From positions 84,357 through 148,356 of the forward strand of contig NZ_QYAC01000009.1 in NCBI RefSeq assembly GCF_016758195.1: a DNA stretch of 64,000 bases, given 5' to 3'. Origin of the DNA: Leucobacter chromiireducens subsp. solipictus. GTDB lineage: Bacteria > Actinomycetota > Actinomycetes > Actinomycetales > Microbacteriaceae. Below are positions 45,244 through 56,190 of the stretch, in pieces (position 1 is the stretch's first letter; every line of letters starts with the position of its first letter). Under the pieces are notes generated by a model that saw only the letters and a program-made list of their open reading frames with translations, was not told where the DNA came from and ran no database searches. The translations under genes were made by a program, and so were the position numbers.

Positions 45244-47709
45244 TTAGCGCCCGTCCGCGCGGAACAGGAACGCGGCCATCGCCTCGCGCGTCACGTTGTT
45301 CTTTGGTGCGTAGATCGGTTTCCCGCTGGGCTGCGTGATCCCAGTCGAGAGGCCGCTCGTGGACATCCACGCGATCTCCGTGTAGAACTTCTGCCCCACG
45401 GCGATGTCCTGGAACGGGGAGACCTTGGGGGCCGCGGGCTTTGCCCCCGTGTCCAGGCGGTACATGAACGCCGCCATCGCCTCGCGGGTGACGCCGTCTT
45501 TCGGCTGATACGACCGCGTGCCGTTCGGCTGCTTCACGCCGGTGGAGATGCCCTGGTCATACATCCAGGAAACTTCCTTGTAGAACTTGTCCCCGGGCTT
45601 CACGTCGGTGAAGTGTGACTTCGCGGGTGCACGGTAGCCGGACTCCGCGTGAATGCGGAACAGGAACGCGGCCATCGCCTCACGAGAGACGTTGACCTTC
45701 GGCTGGTACGCACGGGAGCCATCAGGCTGCTTCACGCCGGTCGAGACGCCCGTGTCGAACATCCAGGCGATCTCGGTATAGAACTTGTCGTTCGGCGTCA
45801 GATCGCTGAACGGCGAGGTCTTCGGCGGCACGTAGCTCGCCTTCGCGACCGCGGCGGTGGCCGCGGAGGTCTTCGAGGCGGTCGTGTAGCCGGACTTGGT
45901 GCCGGTGATCTTCACGGAGAGCTTCGTGCCGGTGTCGGCGGTGGTGGCCTGATACGTGGTGCCGGTGGCGCCATCGATCGCGGTGCCGTCGCGGAGCCAC
46001 TGGGTGCTGAGCTTGTCGGGTGCCGGCGCCCAGGTGCCCGGCACGGCGGTCAGGGTCTGCCCGACCTTTGCGGTGCCGGTGATGGTGGGCGTGGGGGTCG
46101 TGGTGAAGGTGAGCGGATCGGCTTCGGCGACCGCGGCGGTGGCCGCGGAGGTCTTCGACGCGGTCGTGTAGCCGGACTTGGTGCCGGTGATCTTCACGGA
46201 GAGCTTCGTGCCGGTGTCGGCGGTGGTGGCCTGATACGTGGTGCCGGTGGCGCCATCGATCGCGGTGCCGTCGCGGAGCCACTGGGTGCTGAGCTTGTCG
46301 GGTGCCGGCGCCCAGGTGCCCGGCACGGCGGTCAGGGTCTGCCCGACCTTTGCGGTGCCGGTGATGGTGGGCGTGGGGGTCGTTGTGAAGGTGAGCGGAT
46401 CGGCTTCGGCGACCGCGGCGGTGGCCGCGGAGGTCTTCGACGCGGTCGTGTAGCCGGACTTGGTGCCGGTGATCTTCACGGAGAGCTTCGTGCCGGTGTC
46501 GGCGGTGGTGGCCTGATACGTGGTGCCGGTGGCACCGCTGATCGCGGTGCCGTCGCGGAGCCACTGGGTGGCGAGGGCGACCGGAGCGGGCCCCCACGTT
46601 CCGGTTACCGCGGTCAGCGTCTGCCCGACTTTCGCCGTGCCGGTGATCGTCGGTGTGGGTGCGGTGAGCGCACCTGCAGTGACCGCTGCGGTGAGCTCGC
46701 TGTACTTGTAGGCGTCCCGGTACTTCGCCTGGCTGCCGACAACGCGAACCTGGAGCTGCGTGCCGAGGTCTGCCTCGGTGGGCTGGTAGCTTGCGCCGGT
46801 CGCACCGGGAATGTCTTGGCTCATGTTTCCGTCACCACGGGCCCACTGATAGGTCACTGAGGCAGGTGTCGGCTGCCAAGTCCCCAGATTTGCGGTCAGA
46901 GTGCTTCCCACGCGGGGCGTGCCGGAAACTGTCGGATTCGGAGCGGTGAAGCTGCGCTTGACCAAGTAGTCGACCCCGGTGAGTCCGCCTGCCTCGAGCA
47001 GCATGGGGACGGGATCGCCCCAGGACTCGGTGTTCCCGACATAGCCCCACTCGGACGGGAGGACCGGGTCCTCCGCGTATACGCGGACGGCGCGCGTTCC
47101 CGGGGTGAGCTTCGGTGTGGTGTAGGTGACCGGGCCGGCACCGCTTCCGTCGTAGGCGTTGAAGGCGCGCCCCTTGCTCCACTCCCCGTCGATCAGCTCC
47201 TCGATGATCACGACGAGGCGTTCATACCCTTCCACGTCGACCGTGCCGCTGATGGTGGGGCCGGGGACCTGGAACGTGAAATTCTGGGTCGTTGTGGCAC
47301 CAGCAGTGACAGTGAAGGTGGCCTGCCCCGCCGTGGTGCGGAGCGTCTGGAAGCTGAGCTCTGCGCCAGGATCACCATCCGCGTATTCACGCAGTTCGAC
47401 GCGGTACTCCCCAGCGGGAAGATGATCCGCGGCGAAGTCCCCGTTCGCCTCAACAAAGCTCCCGCCATAACTCCCTGAGCCATCTGCCAGCACGATCTGT
47501 GCCTGGTAGCGGCTCATGTCCATCCCAGCAGGAATAGCCATGTGACCTTCCACTGCGCCGGTGGTCGCGGTCGTGACGGCGGCTGCGGGACTCGTCGGCC
47601 CTGTTGTGCCGAGTGCGGTCGTCGCGGCGATGGCGAGTGCAGCTGTGATGCCTAGCGCGCGCCTCCATCGGCCGCGCATGCGCGGAGTTGATGATTCGGT
47701 GTGATGCAT
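45244..47709 (-). CDS. Secreted S-layer-homology protein with tandem Ig-like repeats
   Basis: An 821-residue exported protein. It starts with a basic signal peptide (ATG at 47709, GGGAGGGG upstream; cleavage near SPAAA), then a carboxypeptidase-regulatory-like beta region (to about 280), five Ig-like domains of TVGTWxPxP/QWLRDG type (about 285-630) of which three are near-identical, and three SLH domains at the C-terminus (about 632-821). SLH repeats read FYxEIxWM...STG...YxPK...V[ST]REAMAAFxFR; the Arg-Glu of the usual ITRAE motif is kept. SLH domains bind pyruvylated wall polysaccharide, and the adjacent genes start polysaccharide synthesis, so a display system is suggested. A candidate -10 TATCCT lies at 47747-47752 (minus). 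Confidence 0.88.
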   Translation of the reverse strand: MHHTESSTPRMRGRWRRALGITAALAIAATTALGTTGPTSPAAAVTTATTGAVEGHMAIPAGMDMSRYQAQIVLADGSGSYGGSFVEANGDFAADHLPAGEYRVELREYADGDPGAELSFQTLRTTAGQATFTVTAGATTTQNFTFQVPGPTISGTVDVEGYERLVVIIEELIDGEWSKGRAFNAYDGSGAGPVTYTTPKLTPGTRAVRVYAEDPVLPSEWGYVGNTESWGDPVPMLLEAGGLTGVDYLVKRSFTAPNPTVSGTPRVGSTLTANLGTWQPTPASVTYQWARGDGNMSQDIPGATGASYQPTEADLGTQLQVRVVGSQAKYRDAYKYSELTAAVTAGALTAPTPTITGTAKVGQTLTAVTGTWGPAPVALATQWLRDGTAISGATGTTYQATTADTGTKLSVKITGTKSGYTTASKTSAATAAVAEADPLTFTTTPTPTITGTAKVGQTLTAVPGTWAPAPDKLSTQWLRDGTAIDGATGTTYQATTADTGTKLSVKITGTKSGYTTASKTSAATAAVAEADPLTFTTTPTPTITGTAKVGQTLTAVPGTWAPAPDKLSTQWLRDGTAIDGATGTTYQATTADTGTKLSVKITGTKSGYTTASKTSAATAAVAKASYVPPKTSPFSDLTPNDKFYTEIAWMFDTGVSTGVKQPDGSRAYQPKVNVSREAMAAFLFRIHAESGYRAPAKSHFTDVKPGDKFYKEVSWMYDQGISTGVKQPNGTRSYQPKDGVTREAMAAFMYRLDTGAKPAAPKVSPFQDIAVGQKFYTEIAWMSTSGLSTGITQPSGKPIYAPKNNVTREAMAAFLFRADGR
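45846..46691 (-). repeat. Three tandem 282-bp repeats inside the SLH gene
   Basis: Units start at about 45846, 46128 and 46410. The first two are identical except for isolated bases (for example GAGGCGG versus GACGCGG and CGTGGTG versus CGTTGTG); the third diverges after about 46535. Each codes for a 94-residue Ig-like domain. DNA-level identity including synonymous sites indicates recent duplication or gene conversion. Confidence 0.85.
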
Positions 47710-47821
47710 GGGGTCCCCTCCCGGTTGTGTGCCCCTGGGCAGAAAAAGGATAAACGCATGTGGCGCGACGCGCACGGCAGCGCGCAAGATTTCTCGCCAC
47801 GGGACACGCGACACGCCCGGG

Positions 47822-47851
47822 TTGCACGGTCTCGGGTGCGTGTGTCAGAAT
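47822..47851 (+). promoter_or_regulatory. Promoter of the S10-spc-alpha ribosomal operon
   Basis: TTGCAC (47822-47827), 18 bases, CAGAAT (47846-47851). Transcription would begin near 47858. A second, perfect -35 TTGACA occurs at 48018-48023 with CACAGT 17 bases later (48041-48046), a weaker alternative start. Confidence 0.55.
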
Positions 47852-47857
47852 AGACAG

Positions 47858-48148
47858 GTTCAGTACTCCGCGCTTCGGCGTGGATCACTGCCAGGCAGTG
47901 CATAAGACCCGGTTCGCCGGGCTTAGGCCGCGGGTAGCGAACGCAACCCGCACGGCAATGGATGGTCAGACGCGAGTCCGGCCATTTTTGTACGTGTGGG
48001 GCCACTCTCGGGTGGTTTTGACAGGTGAACAGAGACCCAGCACAGTGCGCTTCTTTGGAAGCGTGGCGCCAGGGCGCTGGTACGTAAGACGTCCAATGCC
48101 GCGATCCCTCGGGGGAGCGGTACGACGCAAGTAGAAAGTAGAGATGTC
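47858..48148 (+). promoter_or_regulatory. Structured leader of the S10 operon
   Basis: Hairpins in series: CACTGCC-GGCAGTG (47886-47900), CCCGG-TTCG-CCGGG (47908-47921) and GCGGGT/ACCCGC (about 47930-47952). Later, GGCCAC/GTGGTT with a short U-run (48000-48019) resembles an attenuator. In E. coli the S10 leader binds L4 for feedback control; a similar role is possible but the structure is not the known one. Confidence 0.4.
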
Positions 48149-48457
48149 ATGGCGGGACAGAAGATCCGCATTCGACTGAAGTCGTATGACCACGAGGTCA
48201 TCGACAACTCCGCACGGAAGATTGTTGACACGGTGACCCGCGCGGGTGCAACCGTGATCGGCCCCGTGCCGCTCCCCACGGAGAAGAACGTGATCGCAGT
48301 GATCCGTTCGCCCCACAAGTACAAGGACAGCCGCGAGCACTTTGAAAAGCGCACGCACAAGCGTCTGATCGACATCGTCGATCCCACGCCCAAGGCCGTC
48401 GATTCGCTCATGCGTCTCGATCTCCCGGCTGATGTCAACATCGAGATCAAGCTCTAG
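48149..48457 (+). CDS. rpsJ: 30S ribosomal protein S10
   Basis: 102 residues, standard length. [21 protein letters not shown] and [14 protein letters not shown] identify S10, an assembly protein that doubles as NusE in antitermination. First gene of the S10-spc-alpha cluster after a long structured leader. Confidence 0.98.
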   Translation: MAGQKIRIRLKSYDHEVIDNSARKIVDTVTRAGATVIGPVPLPTEKNVIAVIRSPHKYKDSREHFEKRTHKRLIDIVDPTPKAVDSLMRLDLPADVNIEIKL

Positions 48458-48470
48458 GGGGGATCGAATC

Positions 48471-49124
48471 ATGGCTGTAGAGCACAATGTGAAGGGTCTT
48501 CTGGGCACCAAGCTCGGGATGACGCAGGTCTGGGACGCGGATGGCAAGGTTGTTCCTGTCACCGTGATCGAGGTCGCACCGAACGTGATCACGCAGATCC
48601 GCACCCCCGAGGTCGACGGCTACAACGCCGTGCAGATCGCCGCGGGCGCGATCGATCCGCGCAAGGTCAACAAGCCGGCTGCCGGTCACTTCGAGAAGGC
48701 GGGCGTTACGCCGCGTCGTCACGTGACCGAGATTCGGACCGCTGACGCGGCCGAGTACACGCTGGGTCAGGAGCTCACCCTGGAGAACACCTTCGAAGCC
48801 GGTCAGCAGATCGACGTCGTCGGCACCTCGAAGGGTAAGGGCTTCGCGGGCACCATGAAGCGTCACAACTTCAAGGGCGTGTCGGCATCGCACGGCGCAC
48901 ACCGCAACCACCGTAAGCCCGGCTCCATCGGCGGCGCTGCGACCCCCGGTCGCGTGTTCCGTGGACAGAAGATGGCCGGCCGCATGGGTGGCGAGCGCGT
49001 CACCGTGCAGAACCTGACCGTGCAGGCGATTGACGCCGACAAGGGTCTCATCCTCGTTAAGGGTGCGGTTCCCGGTGCGCGCGGTCGTCTCGTATTCGTT
49101 CGCAACGCAGTGAAGGGGGCGTAG
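48471..49124 (+). CDS. rplC: 50S ribosomal protein L3
   Basis: 217 residues. [13 protein letters not shown] start, [30 protein letters not shown] rRNA-binding loop in the canonical form. ATG at 48471 with GGGGGGATC upstream; a longer in-frame extension into rpsJ is rejected. Confidence 0.97.
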   Translation: MAVEHNVKGLLGTKLGMTQVWDADGKVVPVTVIEVAPNVITQIRTPEVDGYNAVQIAAGAIDPRKVNKPAAGHFEKAGVTPRRHVTEIRTADAAEYTLGQELTLENTFEAGQQIDVVGTSKGKGFAGTMKRHNFKGVSASHGAHRNHRKPGSIGGAATPGRVFRGQKMAGRMGGERVTVQNLTVQAIDADKGLILVKGAVPGARGRLVFVRNAVKGA

Positions 49125-49127
49125 TTC

Positions 49128-49781
49128 ATGGCTACCGCTACCAAGCTCGAGGTGCTCGACGCGAAGGGCAAGAAGGCTGGGTCGGTTGACCTGCCCGAGG
49201 CGATCTTCGGTGCCGAGACCAACGTCCCGCTGATCCACCAGGTGGTCACCGCACAGCTCGCTGCTGCGCGTCAGGGCACGCACAAGGTGAAGACTCGCGG
49301 TGAGGTGTCCGGTTCGGGCGTCAAGCCGTTCAAGCAGAAGGGCACCGGCCGCGCTCGTCAGGGTTCGGTCCGTATGCCTCAGCACCGCGGCGGCGGCATC
49401 GTTCACGGGCCCGTGCCCCGCGATTACTCGCAGCGCACCCCCAAGAAGATGATCGCGGCAGCTCTCCGCGGCCTGCTCTCGGACCGCGCTCGCGCGAACC
49501 GTCTGCACGTCGTTGACGGCTTCGGCATTGGTGAGAAGCCCAGCACGAAGACGGCCCGCGAGTTCCTCGCACAGGTCGCTCCGGGCAAGCGTGTTCTCGT
49601 GGTCGTTGACCGCGCGGACGAGCTCACCACCCTCAGCGTGCGCAACCTGCCGTTCGTGCACGTCCTGTACCAGGATCAGCTCAACGCTTACGACGTGGTC
49701 GTCAGCGACGATCTCGTCTTCACCAAGGCTGCCTTCGACCAGTTCGTCGCCGGCCGTGCCGCTCAGGAGGACTCGAAGTGA
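49128..49781 (+). CDS. rplD: 50S ribosomal protein L4
   Basis: 217 residues. The exit-tunnel loop [19 protein letters not shown] is intact. Possible regulator of its own operon, as in E. coli. Followed by rplW with GTGA overlap. Confidence 0.97.
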   Translation: MATATKLEVLDAKGKKAGSVDLPEAIFGAETNVPLIHQVVTAQLAAARQGTHKVKTRGEVSGSGVKPFKQKGTGRARQGSVRMPQHRGGGIVHGPVPRDYSQRTPKKMIAAALRGLLSDRARANRLHVVDGFGIGEKPSTKTAREFLAQVAPGKRVLVVVDRADELTTLSVRNLPFVHVLYQDQLNAYDVVVSDDLVFTKAAFDQFVAGRAAQEDSK

Positions 49782-50077
49782 GCCTGAACAAGTCTGCACA
49801 CGACGTCATCATTCGCCCCATCGTGTCCGAGAAGAGCTACGGCCTGATCGACGCGAACGGTCAGTACACCTTTGAGGTGGCGCCGACGGCGAACAAGTCC
49901 GAGATCAAGCTCGCCATCGAGCAGGTCTTCAGTGTCAAGGTCCAGAAGGTTCGCACGCTGAACCGCAAGGGCAAGACCCGCCGCACCAAGTTCGGTGCGG
50001 GCAAGCGCAAGGACACGAAGCGTGCCATCGTCACGCTGAAGTCCGGCTCCATCGACATCTTCACGGCTGCGCTGTAG
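49778..50077 (+). CDS. rplW: 50S ribosomal protein L23
   Basis: 99 residues; the [15 protein letters not shown] start and [26 protein letters not shown] tail are canonical. Forms the chaperone/SRP docking site at the tunnel exit. GTG start overlapping the rplD stop. Confidence 0.97.
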   Translation: MSLNKSAHDVIIRPIVSEKSYGLIDANGQYTFEVAPTANKSEIKLAIEQVFSVKVQKVRTLNRKGKTRRTKFGAGKRKDTKRAIVTLKSGSIDIFTAAL

Positions 50078-50097
50078 AAGGGGCGAAAAGGAACATT

Positions 50098-50934
<837 letters not shown>

Positions 50935-50956
50935 TCGGCAGGTAGGAGAATAGAAG

Positions 50957-51238
50957 ATGCCTCGTAGTCTCAAGAAGGGCCCCTTCGTCGATAACCACCT
51001 GCTGAACAAGGTGGTTGTCCAGAACGAAGCTGGCACCAAGAACGTGATCAAGACCTGGTCGCGCCGCTCGATGATCATCCCCGCAATGCTGGGTCACACC
51101 ATCGCGGTGCACGACGGTCGGAAGCACATCCCCGTGTTTGTCACGGAAACCATGGTCGGTCACAAGCTGGGCGAGTTCGCGCCCACTCGTACCTTCCGCG
51201 GTCACGTGAAGGACGACAAGAAGGGCCGTCGCCGCTAA
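50957..51238 (+). CDS. rpsS: 30S ribosomal protein S19
   Basis: 93 residues: [14 protein letters not shown] start, [22 protein letters not shown] core and [10 protein letters not shown] end are canonical. Binds the 16S head near S13. TAGGAG upstream. Confidence 0.98.
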   Translation: MPRSLKKGPFVDNHLLNKVVVQNEAGTKNVIKTWSRRSMIIPAMLGHTIAVHDGRKHIPVFVTETMVGHKLGEFAPTRTFRGHVKDDKKGRRR

Positions 51239-51264
51239 GCGGTGACGTGAAGGAGGAGAGAGAA

Positions 51265-51648
51265 ATGGTGGAATCGACCGCACGCGTGCGTCAGATCCGC
51301 ATCACCCCCCAGAAGGCCCGTCGCGTTGTTGACCTGGTTCGTGGGAAGAACGCTCAGGAGGCGCTTGCCATCCTGAAGTTCGCCCCCCAGGCCGCAGCCG
51401 AGCCCGTGTTCAAGCTGGTTGCTTCGGCAATCGCGAACGCCCGGGTGAAGGCCGACGCGGAGAACCTGCGTCTCAACGAGGACGAGCTGGTTATTGCTCG
51501 CGCCTTCGTCGACGAGGGCACGACGCTCAAGCGTTTCCGCCCCCGCGCGCAGGGCCGTGCATTCCGTATCAACAAGCGGACCAGCCACATCACCGTCGTT
51601 CTGCAGACGGCTGATGAGCTCCAGGTCGCGAAGAAGGGAGCCAAGTAA
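51265..51648 (+). CDS. rplV: 50S ribosomal protein L22
   Basis: 127 residues. Start at ATG 51265, preceded by AAGGAGGAG; the earlier in-frame ATG at 51247 would remove the ribosome site. The tunnel hairpin region [20 protein letters not shown] is intact, without a macrolide-type deletion. Confidence 0.97.
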   Translation: MVESTARVRQIRITPQKARRVVDLVRGKNAQEALAILKFAPQAAAEPVFKLVASAIANARVKADAENLRLNEDELVIARAFVDEGTTLKRFRPRAQGRAFRINKRTSHITVVLQTADELQVAKKGAK

Positions 51649-52407
51649 ATGGGCCAGAAGATTCATCCCTATGGCTTCCGCCTCGGGATCACCACTGACC
51701 ACGTCTCGCGCTGGTTCTCGGACTCGACCAAGAAGGGTCAGCGCTACGCTGACTACCTTGCCGAGGACATCAAGATCCGTCAGCACCTGACCAAGCAGCT
51801 TGACCGTGCGGGCGTGTCCCGCGTGGAGATCGAGCGTACCCGTGACCGTGTCCGCGTGGATATCCACTCGGCACGTCCCGGCATCGTCATCGGTCGCCGT
51901 GGCGCCGAGGCTGAGCGCATCCGCGCTGACCTCGAGAAGCTCACGGGCAAGCAGATCCAGCTGAACATCCTCGAGGTCAAGAACCCCGAGGCTGATGCTC
52001 AGCTCGTCGCTCAGGGTATCGCCGAGCAGCTCGCTGCGCGCGTGGCGTTCCGCCGCGCAATGCGTAAGGGTCTGCAGGGCGCTCAGCGCGCAGGCGCCAA
52101 GGGCATCCGTATCCAGGTCTCCGGCCGTCTTGGCGGTGCCGAGATGAGCCGTTCGGAGTTCTACCGTGAGGGTCGCGTGCCGCTGCACACGCTCCGCGCG
52201 AACATCGACTACGGCTTCTACGAGGCGAAGACCACCTTCGGCCGCATCGGCGTGAAGGTCTGGATCTACAAGGGTGACCTCACCAACAAGGAACTCGCTC
52301 GCGAGCAGGCGGCCCAGAAGCCGTCGCGCGACCGTGGCGACCGCCGCCGCGCGCCCCGTGGCGCACAGGCCGAGGCTGCACCCGCTGCAGCAGGAGCGGA
52401 GAAGTAA
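51649..52407 (+). CDS. rpsC: 30S ribosomal protein S3
   Basis: 252 residues with KH domain [17 protein letters not shown] and the mRNA-entry arginines. The C-terminal 40 residues are an Ala/Arg-rich extension common in actinobacteria. The ATG follows the rplV stop directly. Confidence 0.97.
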   Translation: MGQKIHPYGFRLGITTDHVSRWFSDSTKKGQRYADYLAEDIKIRQHLTKQLDRAGVSRVEIERTRDRVRVDIHSARPGIVIGRRGAEAERIRADLEKLTGKQIQLNILEVKNPEADAQLVAQGIAEQLAARVAFRRAMRKGLQGAQRAGAKGIRIQVSGRLGGAEMSRSEFYREGRVPLHTLRANIDYGFYEAKTTFGRIGVKVWIYKGDLTNKELAREQAAQKPSRDRGDRRRAPRGAQAEAAPAAAGAEK

Positions 52408-52409
52408 GC

Positions 52410-52829
52410 ATGCTGATTCCTCGTCGAGTCAAGTACCGCAAGCAGCACCACCCCAGCCGCAGCGGCCAGTCCAAGGGCGGCAACACCGTCGCCTTCGGTG
52501 AGTTCGGTATCCAGGCACTCAGCCCCGCCTACGTGACGAACCGTCAGATCGAGTCCGCTCGTATCGCGATGACCCGTCACATCAAGCGTGGTGGCAAGGT
52601 ATGGATCAACATCTACCCCGACCGTCCCCTCACCAAGAAGCCTGCGGAAACCCGCATGGGTTCCGGTAAGGGCTCGCCCGAGTGGTGGGTGGCCAACGTC
52701 AAGCCGGGCCGCGTCCTCTTCGAGGTCGCCGGCGTCGATGAGCAGCTCGCACGTGAGGCGCTGACCCGCGCCATCCACAAGCTGCCGCTCAAGGCCCGTA
52801 TTATCAAGCGCGAGGAGGGCGACGCGTAA
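52410..52829 (+). CDS. rplP: 50S ribosomal protein L16
   Basis: 139 residues: [13 protein letters not shown] start and [20 protein letters not shown] core. Sits near the A site. The rpmC ATG shares its last bases (TAATG). Confidence 0.98.
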   Translation: MLIPRRVKYRKQHHPSRSGQSKGGNTVAFGEFGIQALSPAYVTNRQIESARIAMTRHIKRGGKVWINIYPDRPLTKKPAETRMGSGKGSPEWWVANVKPGRVLFEVAGVDEQLAREALTRAIHKLPLKARIIKREEGDA

Positions 52830-53140
52830 TGGCGATCGGTACCAAAGAACTGGCCATCACGGAGCTCGATTCCTTCGAGAACGAGCGTCTGGCAGAGGAG
52901 CTCAAGAAGGCCAAGGCCGAGCTCTTCAACCTGCGTTTCCAGTCGGCCACCGGCCAGCTGGAGAGCCACGGTCGTGTGCGCCAGGTGAAGCGCGACATCG
53001 CGCGCATCTACACGGTGCTGCGCGAGCGCGAGCTCGGTATTCGGTTGACCCCGGCTGCCGCCCCCGCTCCCGCCAAGGCGAAGAAGAGCACCAAGAAGAC
53101 CGAGCAGGCGGACGCCGCCGCTGAGACGAAGGAGGCCTAA
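52829..53140 (+). CDS. rpmC: 50S ribosomal protein L29 with C-terminal extension
   Basis: 103 residues. The L29 core (residues 1-70, [21 protein letters not shown], then [16 protein letters not shown]) is followed by about 30 residues of Ala/Lys/Glu not present in the usual 60-70-residue protein. The extension would reach outward near the tunnel exit. Confidence 0.95.
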   Translation: MAIGTKELAITELDSFENERLAEELKKAKAELFNLRFQSATGQLESHGRVRQVKRDIARIYTVLRERELGIRLTPAAAPAPAKAKKSTKKTEQADAAAETKEA

Positions 53141-53142
53141 AC

Positions 53143-53415
53143 ATGGCTGAGGTCGAGAAGGAACAGCGCGGCTACCGTAAGGCTCGCCGTGGCTACGTCG
53201 TCAGCGACAAGATGGACAAGACCATCGTCGTTGAGGTCGAGGACCGTGTGAAGCACCCGCTCTACGGCAAGGTGATCCGCCGTTCGTCGAAGGTGAAGGC
53301 CCACGACGAGCAGAACACCGCCGGCATCGGCGATCTCGTGCTCATCCACGAGACCCGCCCGCTGAGCGCTTCCAAGCGCTGGCGTCTGGTCGAGATCCTC
53401 GAGAAGGCGAAGTAA
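53143..53415 (+). CDS. rpsQ: 30S ribosomal protein S17
   Basis: 90 residues: [37 protein letters not shown] is canonical. Early 16S assembly protein. AGGAGG upstream of the ATG. Confidence 0.98.
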   Translation: MAEVEKEQRGYRKARRGYVVSDKMDKTIVVEVEDRVKHPLYGKVIRRSSKVKAHDEQNTAGIGDLVLIHETRPLSASKRWRLVEILEKAK

Positions 53416-53443
53416 GCCTCGGCTTACTGAGAAGGAGTAGCAA

Positions 53444-53812
53444 GTGATTCAGCAGGAATCCCGACTCAAGGTTGCCGACAACAGCGGCGCCAAGGAGTTG
53501 CTCACGATCCGTGTCCTCGGGGGCTCGAAGCGTCGTTACGCCGGCATCGGCGACACGATCGTTGCGACCGTCAAGGACGCGATCCCCGGCGGCAACGTGA
53601 AGAAGGGTGAGGTCATCAAGGCCGTCATCGTTCGCACGCGCAAGTCGACCCGTCGTCCTGATGGCTCGTACATCAGCTTCGACGAGAACGCTGCCGTCAT
53701 TCTGAAGGCCGATGGGGAGCCCCGCGGCACCCGTATCTTCGGGCCGGTCGGTCGTGAGCTTCGCGATAAGAAGTTCATGAAGATCGTCTCGCTCGCACCG
53801 GAGGTGATCTAG
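53444..53812 (+). CDS. rplN: 50S ribosomal protein L14
   Basis: 122 residues: [20 protein letters not shown] start and the [20 protein letters not shown] end, exact family length. GTG start at 53444 with AAGGAG upstream. Confidence 0.98.
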   Translation: MIQQESRLKVADNSGAKELLTIRVLGGSKRRYAGIGDTIVATVKDAIPGGNVKKGEVIKAVIVRTRKSTRRPDGSYISFDENAAVILKADGEPRGTRIFGPVGRELRDKKFMKIVSLAPEVI

Positions 53813-53816
53813 TCCT

Positions 53817-54179
53817 ATGGGCATGAAGATCAAGAAGGGTGACCTCGTCGAGGTCATCTCAGGCCCGTCGCAGGAACGCGGCGGCTACAAGGGCAAGCAG
53901 GGCAAGGTCGTCGAGGTCTTCACCGAGACCGACCGCGTCATCGTCGAGGGCGTCAACTTCGTCACGAAGCACGTCCGCGTCGGCCAGTCGGAGCGTGGCA
54001 CCCGTGAGGGTGGGATCGAGACCGTTGAGGCCCCGATCCACATCTCGAACGTCGCCATCGTCGACCCCGAGACGAAGAAGCCGACTCGCGTGGGCTTCCG
54101 CGTTGAAGAGGTCGAGAAAGACGGCAAGAAGAAGACCGTCCGCGTCCGCTACGCAAAGACGTCTGGGAAGGACCTCTAA
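53817..54179 (+). CDS. rplX: 50S ribosomal protein L24
   Basis: 120 residues with KOW motif [11 protein letters not shown] followed by [10 protein letters not shown]. 23S assembly initiator. ATG at 53817; a second ATG two codons later is an alternative. Confidence 0.96.
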   Translation: MGMKIKKGDLVEVISGPSQERGGYKGKQGKVVEVFTETDRVIVEGVNFVTKHVRVGQSERGTREGGIETVEAPIHISNVAIVDPETKKPTRVGFRVEEVEKDGKKKTVRVRYAKTSGKDL

Positions 54180-54757
54180 TGTCTGAGACTGCCGCAGCGA
54201 CTGGCAAAATCCAGCCGCGTCTGAAGCAGAAGTACCGGGGCGAGATCGTTCCCCAGCTTCGCGAAGAGTTCAGCTACGCCAACATCATGGAAGTTCCGGG
54301 CATCGTCAAGGTGGTCGTGAACACCGGTGTCGGCGAGGCAGCTCGCGACAGCAAGGTGATCGAGGGCGCAATTGCGGACCTCGTCAAGATCACCGGTCAG
54401 AAGCCCATGGTCACCAAGGCCCGCAAGTCCATCGCGCAGTTCAAGCTGCGTGAGGGCCAGGCCATTGGTGCGCACGTCACGCTTCGTGGCGATCGCTCGT
54501 GGGAGTTCCTGGACCGTCTCATCAACCTCGCACTGCCGCGTATCCGCGATTTCCGCGGTCTCTCGCCCAAGCAGTTCGACGGAAACGGCAACTACACCTT
54601 CGGACTGACCGAGCAGAGTGTGTTCCACGAGATCGATCAGGATAAGATTGACCGCGTGCGTGGCTTCGATATCACTATCGTGACCACCGCCAAGTCTGAC
54701 GATGAGGGCCGTGCGCTGCTTCGCGCACTCGGCTTCCCGTTCAAGACCGACAACTAA
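54179..54757 (+). CDS. rplE: 50S ribosomal protein L5
   Basis: 192 residues, binding 5S r[25 protein letters not shown] and [11 protein letters not shown] are canonical. ATG overlaps the rplX stop. The expected next gene, rpsN for S14, is missing; a hairpin follows instead. Confidence 0.97.
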   Translation: MSETAAATGKIQPRLKQKYRGEIVPQLREEFSYANIMEVPGIVKVVVNTGVGEAARDSKVIEGAIADLVKITGQKPMVTKARKSIAQFKLREGQAIGAHVTLRGDRSWEFLDRLINLALPRIRDFRGLSPKQFDGNGNYTFGLTEQSVFHEIDQDKIDRVRGFDITIVTTAKSDDEGRALLRALGFPFKTDN

Positions 54758-54773
54758 ATAGTCCAAGCGGCGC

Positions 54774-54800
54774 GGGTGCCCGGGGATTCCCCGGGCACCC
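54774..54800 (+). other. Perfect hairpin between rplE and rpsH, in place of rpsN
   Basis: GGGTGCCCGGGG and CCCCGGGCACCC are perfect 12-base arms around ATT. It lies 17 bases after the rplE stop and divides the spc operon. No U-tract follows, so it may be a partial terminator or processing signal. Confidence 0.7.
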
Positions 54801-54870
54801 ACACCGCGTATCACCCAGGTCACGCTCCGTGTAACGGTGCGTGATACCAGGCGAGAAAGAAGAGTCACTC

Positions 54871-55269
54871 ATGACGATGACTGATCCGGTCGCAGATATG
54901 CTGACCCGGCTGCGCAACGCAAACTCTGCGCATCATGACGACGTTTCGCTCCCCGGCTCGAAGCTGAAGGAGCGGATCGCTGAGATCCTCAAGCGCGAAG
55001 GCTACATCAAGGACTGGAAGGTCGAGCCCGCACGCGTGGGAACGACCATCACCATGGACCTGAAGTACGGCCCCAACCGCGAGCGCTCCATCGAGGGCAT
55101 CAAGCGCGTATCCAAGCCCGGTCTCCGGGTGTACGCAGGCTCGACCGAGATCCCGAGCGTGCTCGGTGGCCTCGGCATCGCGATCCTGTCCACCTCTTCG
55201 GGGCTCCTCACGGACCGCGAGGCCGAGCAGAAGGGCGTTGGCGGGGAAGTCCTCGCTTACGTGTGGTAA
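54871..55269 (+). CDS. rpsH: 30S ribosomal protein S8
   Basis: 132 residues. Start ATG 54871 ([17 protein letters not shown]); the ATG-like start upstream would add nine unrelated residues. The end [24 protein letters not shown] is canonical. In E. coli S8 represses the spc operon. Confidence 0.97.
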   Translation: MTMTDPVADMLTRLRNANSAHHDDVSLPGSKLKERIAEILKREGYIKDWKVEPARVGTTITMDLKYGPNRERSIEGIKRVSKPGLRVYAGSTEIPSVLGGLGIAILSTSSGLLTDREAEQKGVGGEVLAYVW

Positions 55270-55275
55270 GCCGTC

Positions 55276-55812
55276 ATGTCACGTATTGGTAAGCTTCCCA
55301 TCACCGTTCCCGGTGGTGTAGACATCAAGATCGATGGCCAGAAGGTCACGGTCAAGGGTTCCAAGGGCGAACTCGAGCTCGTCGTTGCCGAGCCGATCCG
55401 CGTTGCTCTCGAAGACGGACAGGTGCTCGTCACCCGTCCGGACGACGAGCGCGCGTCCCGAGCGCTGCACGGCCTGACCCGCACGCTCATCAACAACAAC
55501 ATCATCGGTGTGACCGAGGGCTACTCCAAGCAGCTCGAGGTTGTCGGCACGGGCTACCGCGTGCAGCAGAAGGGCACGGGCCTTGAGCTCGCACTCGGCT
55601 TCTCGCACCCCGTCAACATCGACGCCCCCGAGGGCATCACGCTCGCGGTCGAGGGCAACACGAAGATCACGGTGACCGGGATCTCGAAGCAGGCGGTCGG
55701 CGAGGCCGCTGCGAACATCCGCAAGCTGAAGAAGCCGGAGCCCTACAAGGGCAAGGGCATTCGCTACGCGGGCGAGGTTGTGCGCCGCAAGGCTGGAAAG
55801 GCTGGTAAGTAA
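55276..55812 (+). CDS. rplF: 50S ribosomal protein L6
   Basis: 178 residues: [12 protein letters not shown] start and [26 protein letters not shown] end. Lies at the GTPase-associated region of 23S rRNA. Confidence 0.98.
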   Translation: MSRIGKLPITVPGGVDIKIDGQKVTVKGSKGELELVVAEPIRVALEDGQVLVTRPDDERASRALHGLTRTLINNNIIGVTEGYSKQLEVVGTGYRVQQKGTGLELALGFSHPVNIDAPEGITLAVEGNTKITVTGISKQAVGEAAANIRKLKKPEPYKGKGIRYAGEVVRRKAGKAGK

Positions 55813-55815
55813 CCG

Positions 55816-56190
55816 ATGGCTGCATCAGTATCTCGGGGTAAGGGCCGGTCGGCCGCGCGCGTGCGCCGCCACACCCGCCTCCGGAAGAAGATCGTCGGCA
55901 CGGAGCAGCGTCCCCGTCTCGTGGTCAACCGTTCCGCGCGTCACGTGTTCGTCCAGGTCGTCGACGATTCGAAGGGCATCACCCTCGCGTCGGCCTCGAC
56001 CATGGAAGCCGATCTGCGTGCGTTCGAGGGCTACAAGACCGCCAAGGCACGCAAGGTGGGCGAGCTCGTCGCTGACCGCGCGAAGGCTGCTGGCATCGAG
56101 GCAGTCGTGTTCGACCGTGGTGGCAGCAAGTACGCCGGCCGCGTCGCAGCGATCGCCGATGGCGCTCGCGAAGGGGGGCTGACCCTGTGA
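55816..56190 (+). CDS. rplR: 50S ribosomal protein L18
   Basis: 124 residues: [23 protein letters not shown] and [24 protein letters not shown], canonical 5S rRNA-binding form. The rpsE start overlaps its stop (GTGA). Confidence 0.98.
   Translation: MAASVSRGKGRSAARVRRHTRLRKKIVGTEQRPRLVVNRSARHVFVQVVDDSKGITLASASTMEADLRAFEGYKTAKARKVGELVADRAKAAGIEAVVFDRGGSKYAGRVAAIADGAREGGLTL

Larger units (their letters stand above)
47710..48148. other. Divergent region SLH / S10 operon, no gene seen
   Basis: 439 bases. It contains the SLH promoter region on the minus side, the S10 operon promoter and a leader of about 290 bases with several hairpins. No coding frame is supported. Confidence 0.65.

Noticed and set aside
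45846..46691. CRISPR-like array
   Set aside because: The repeats are 282 bases, contiguous and coding; there are no spacers.
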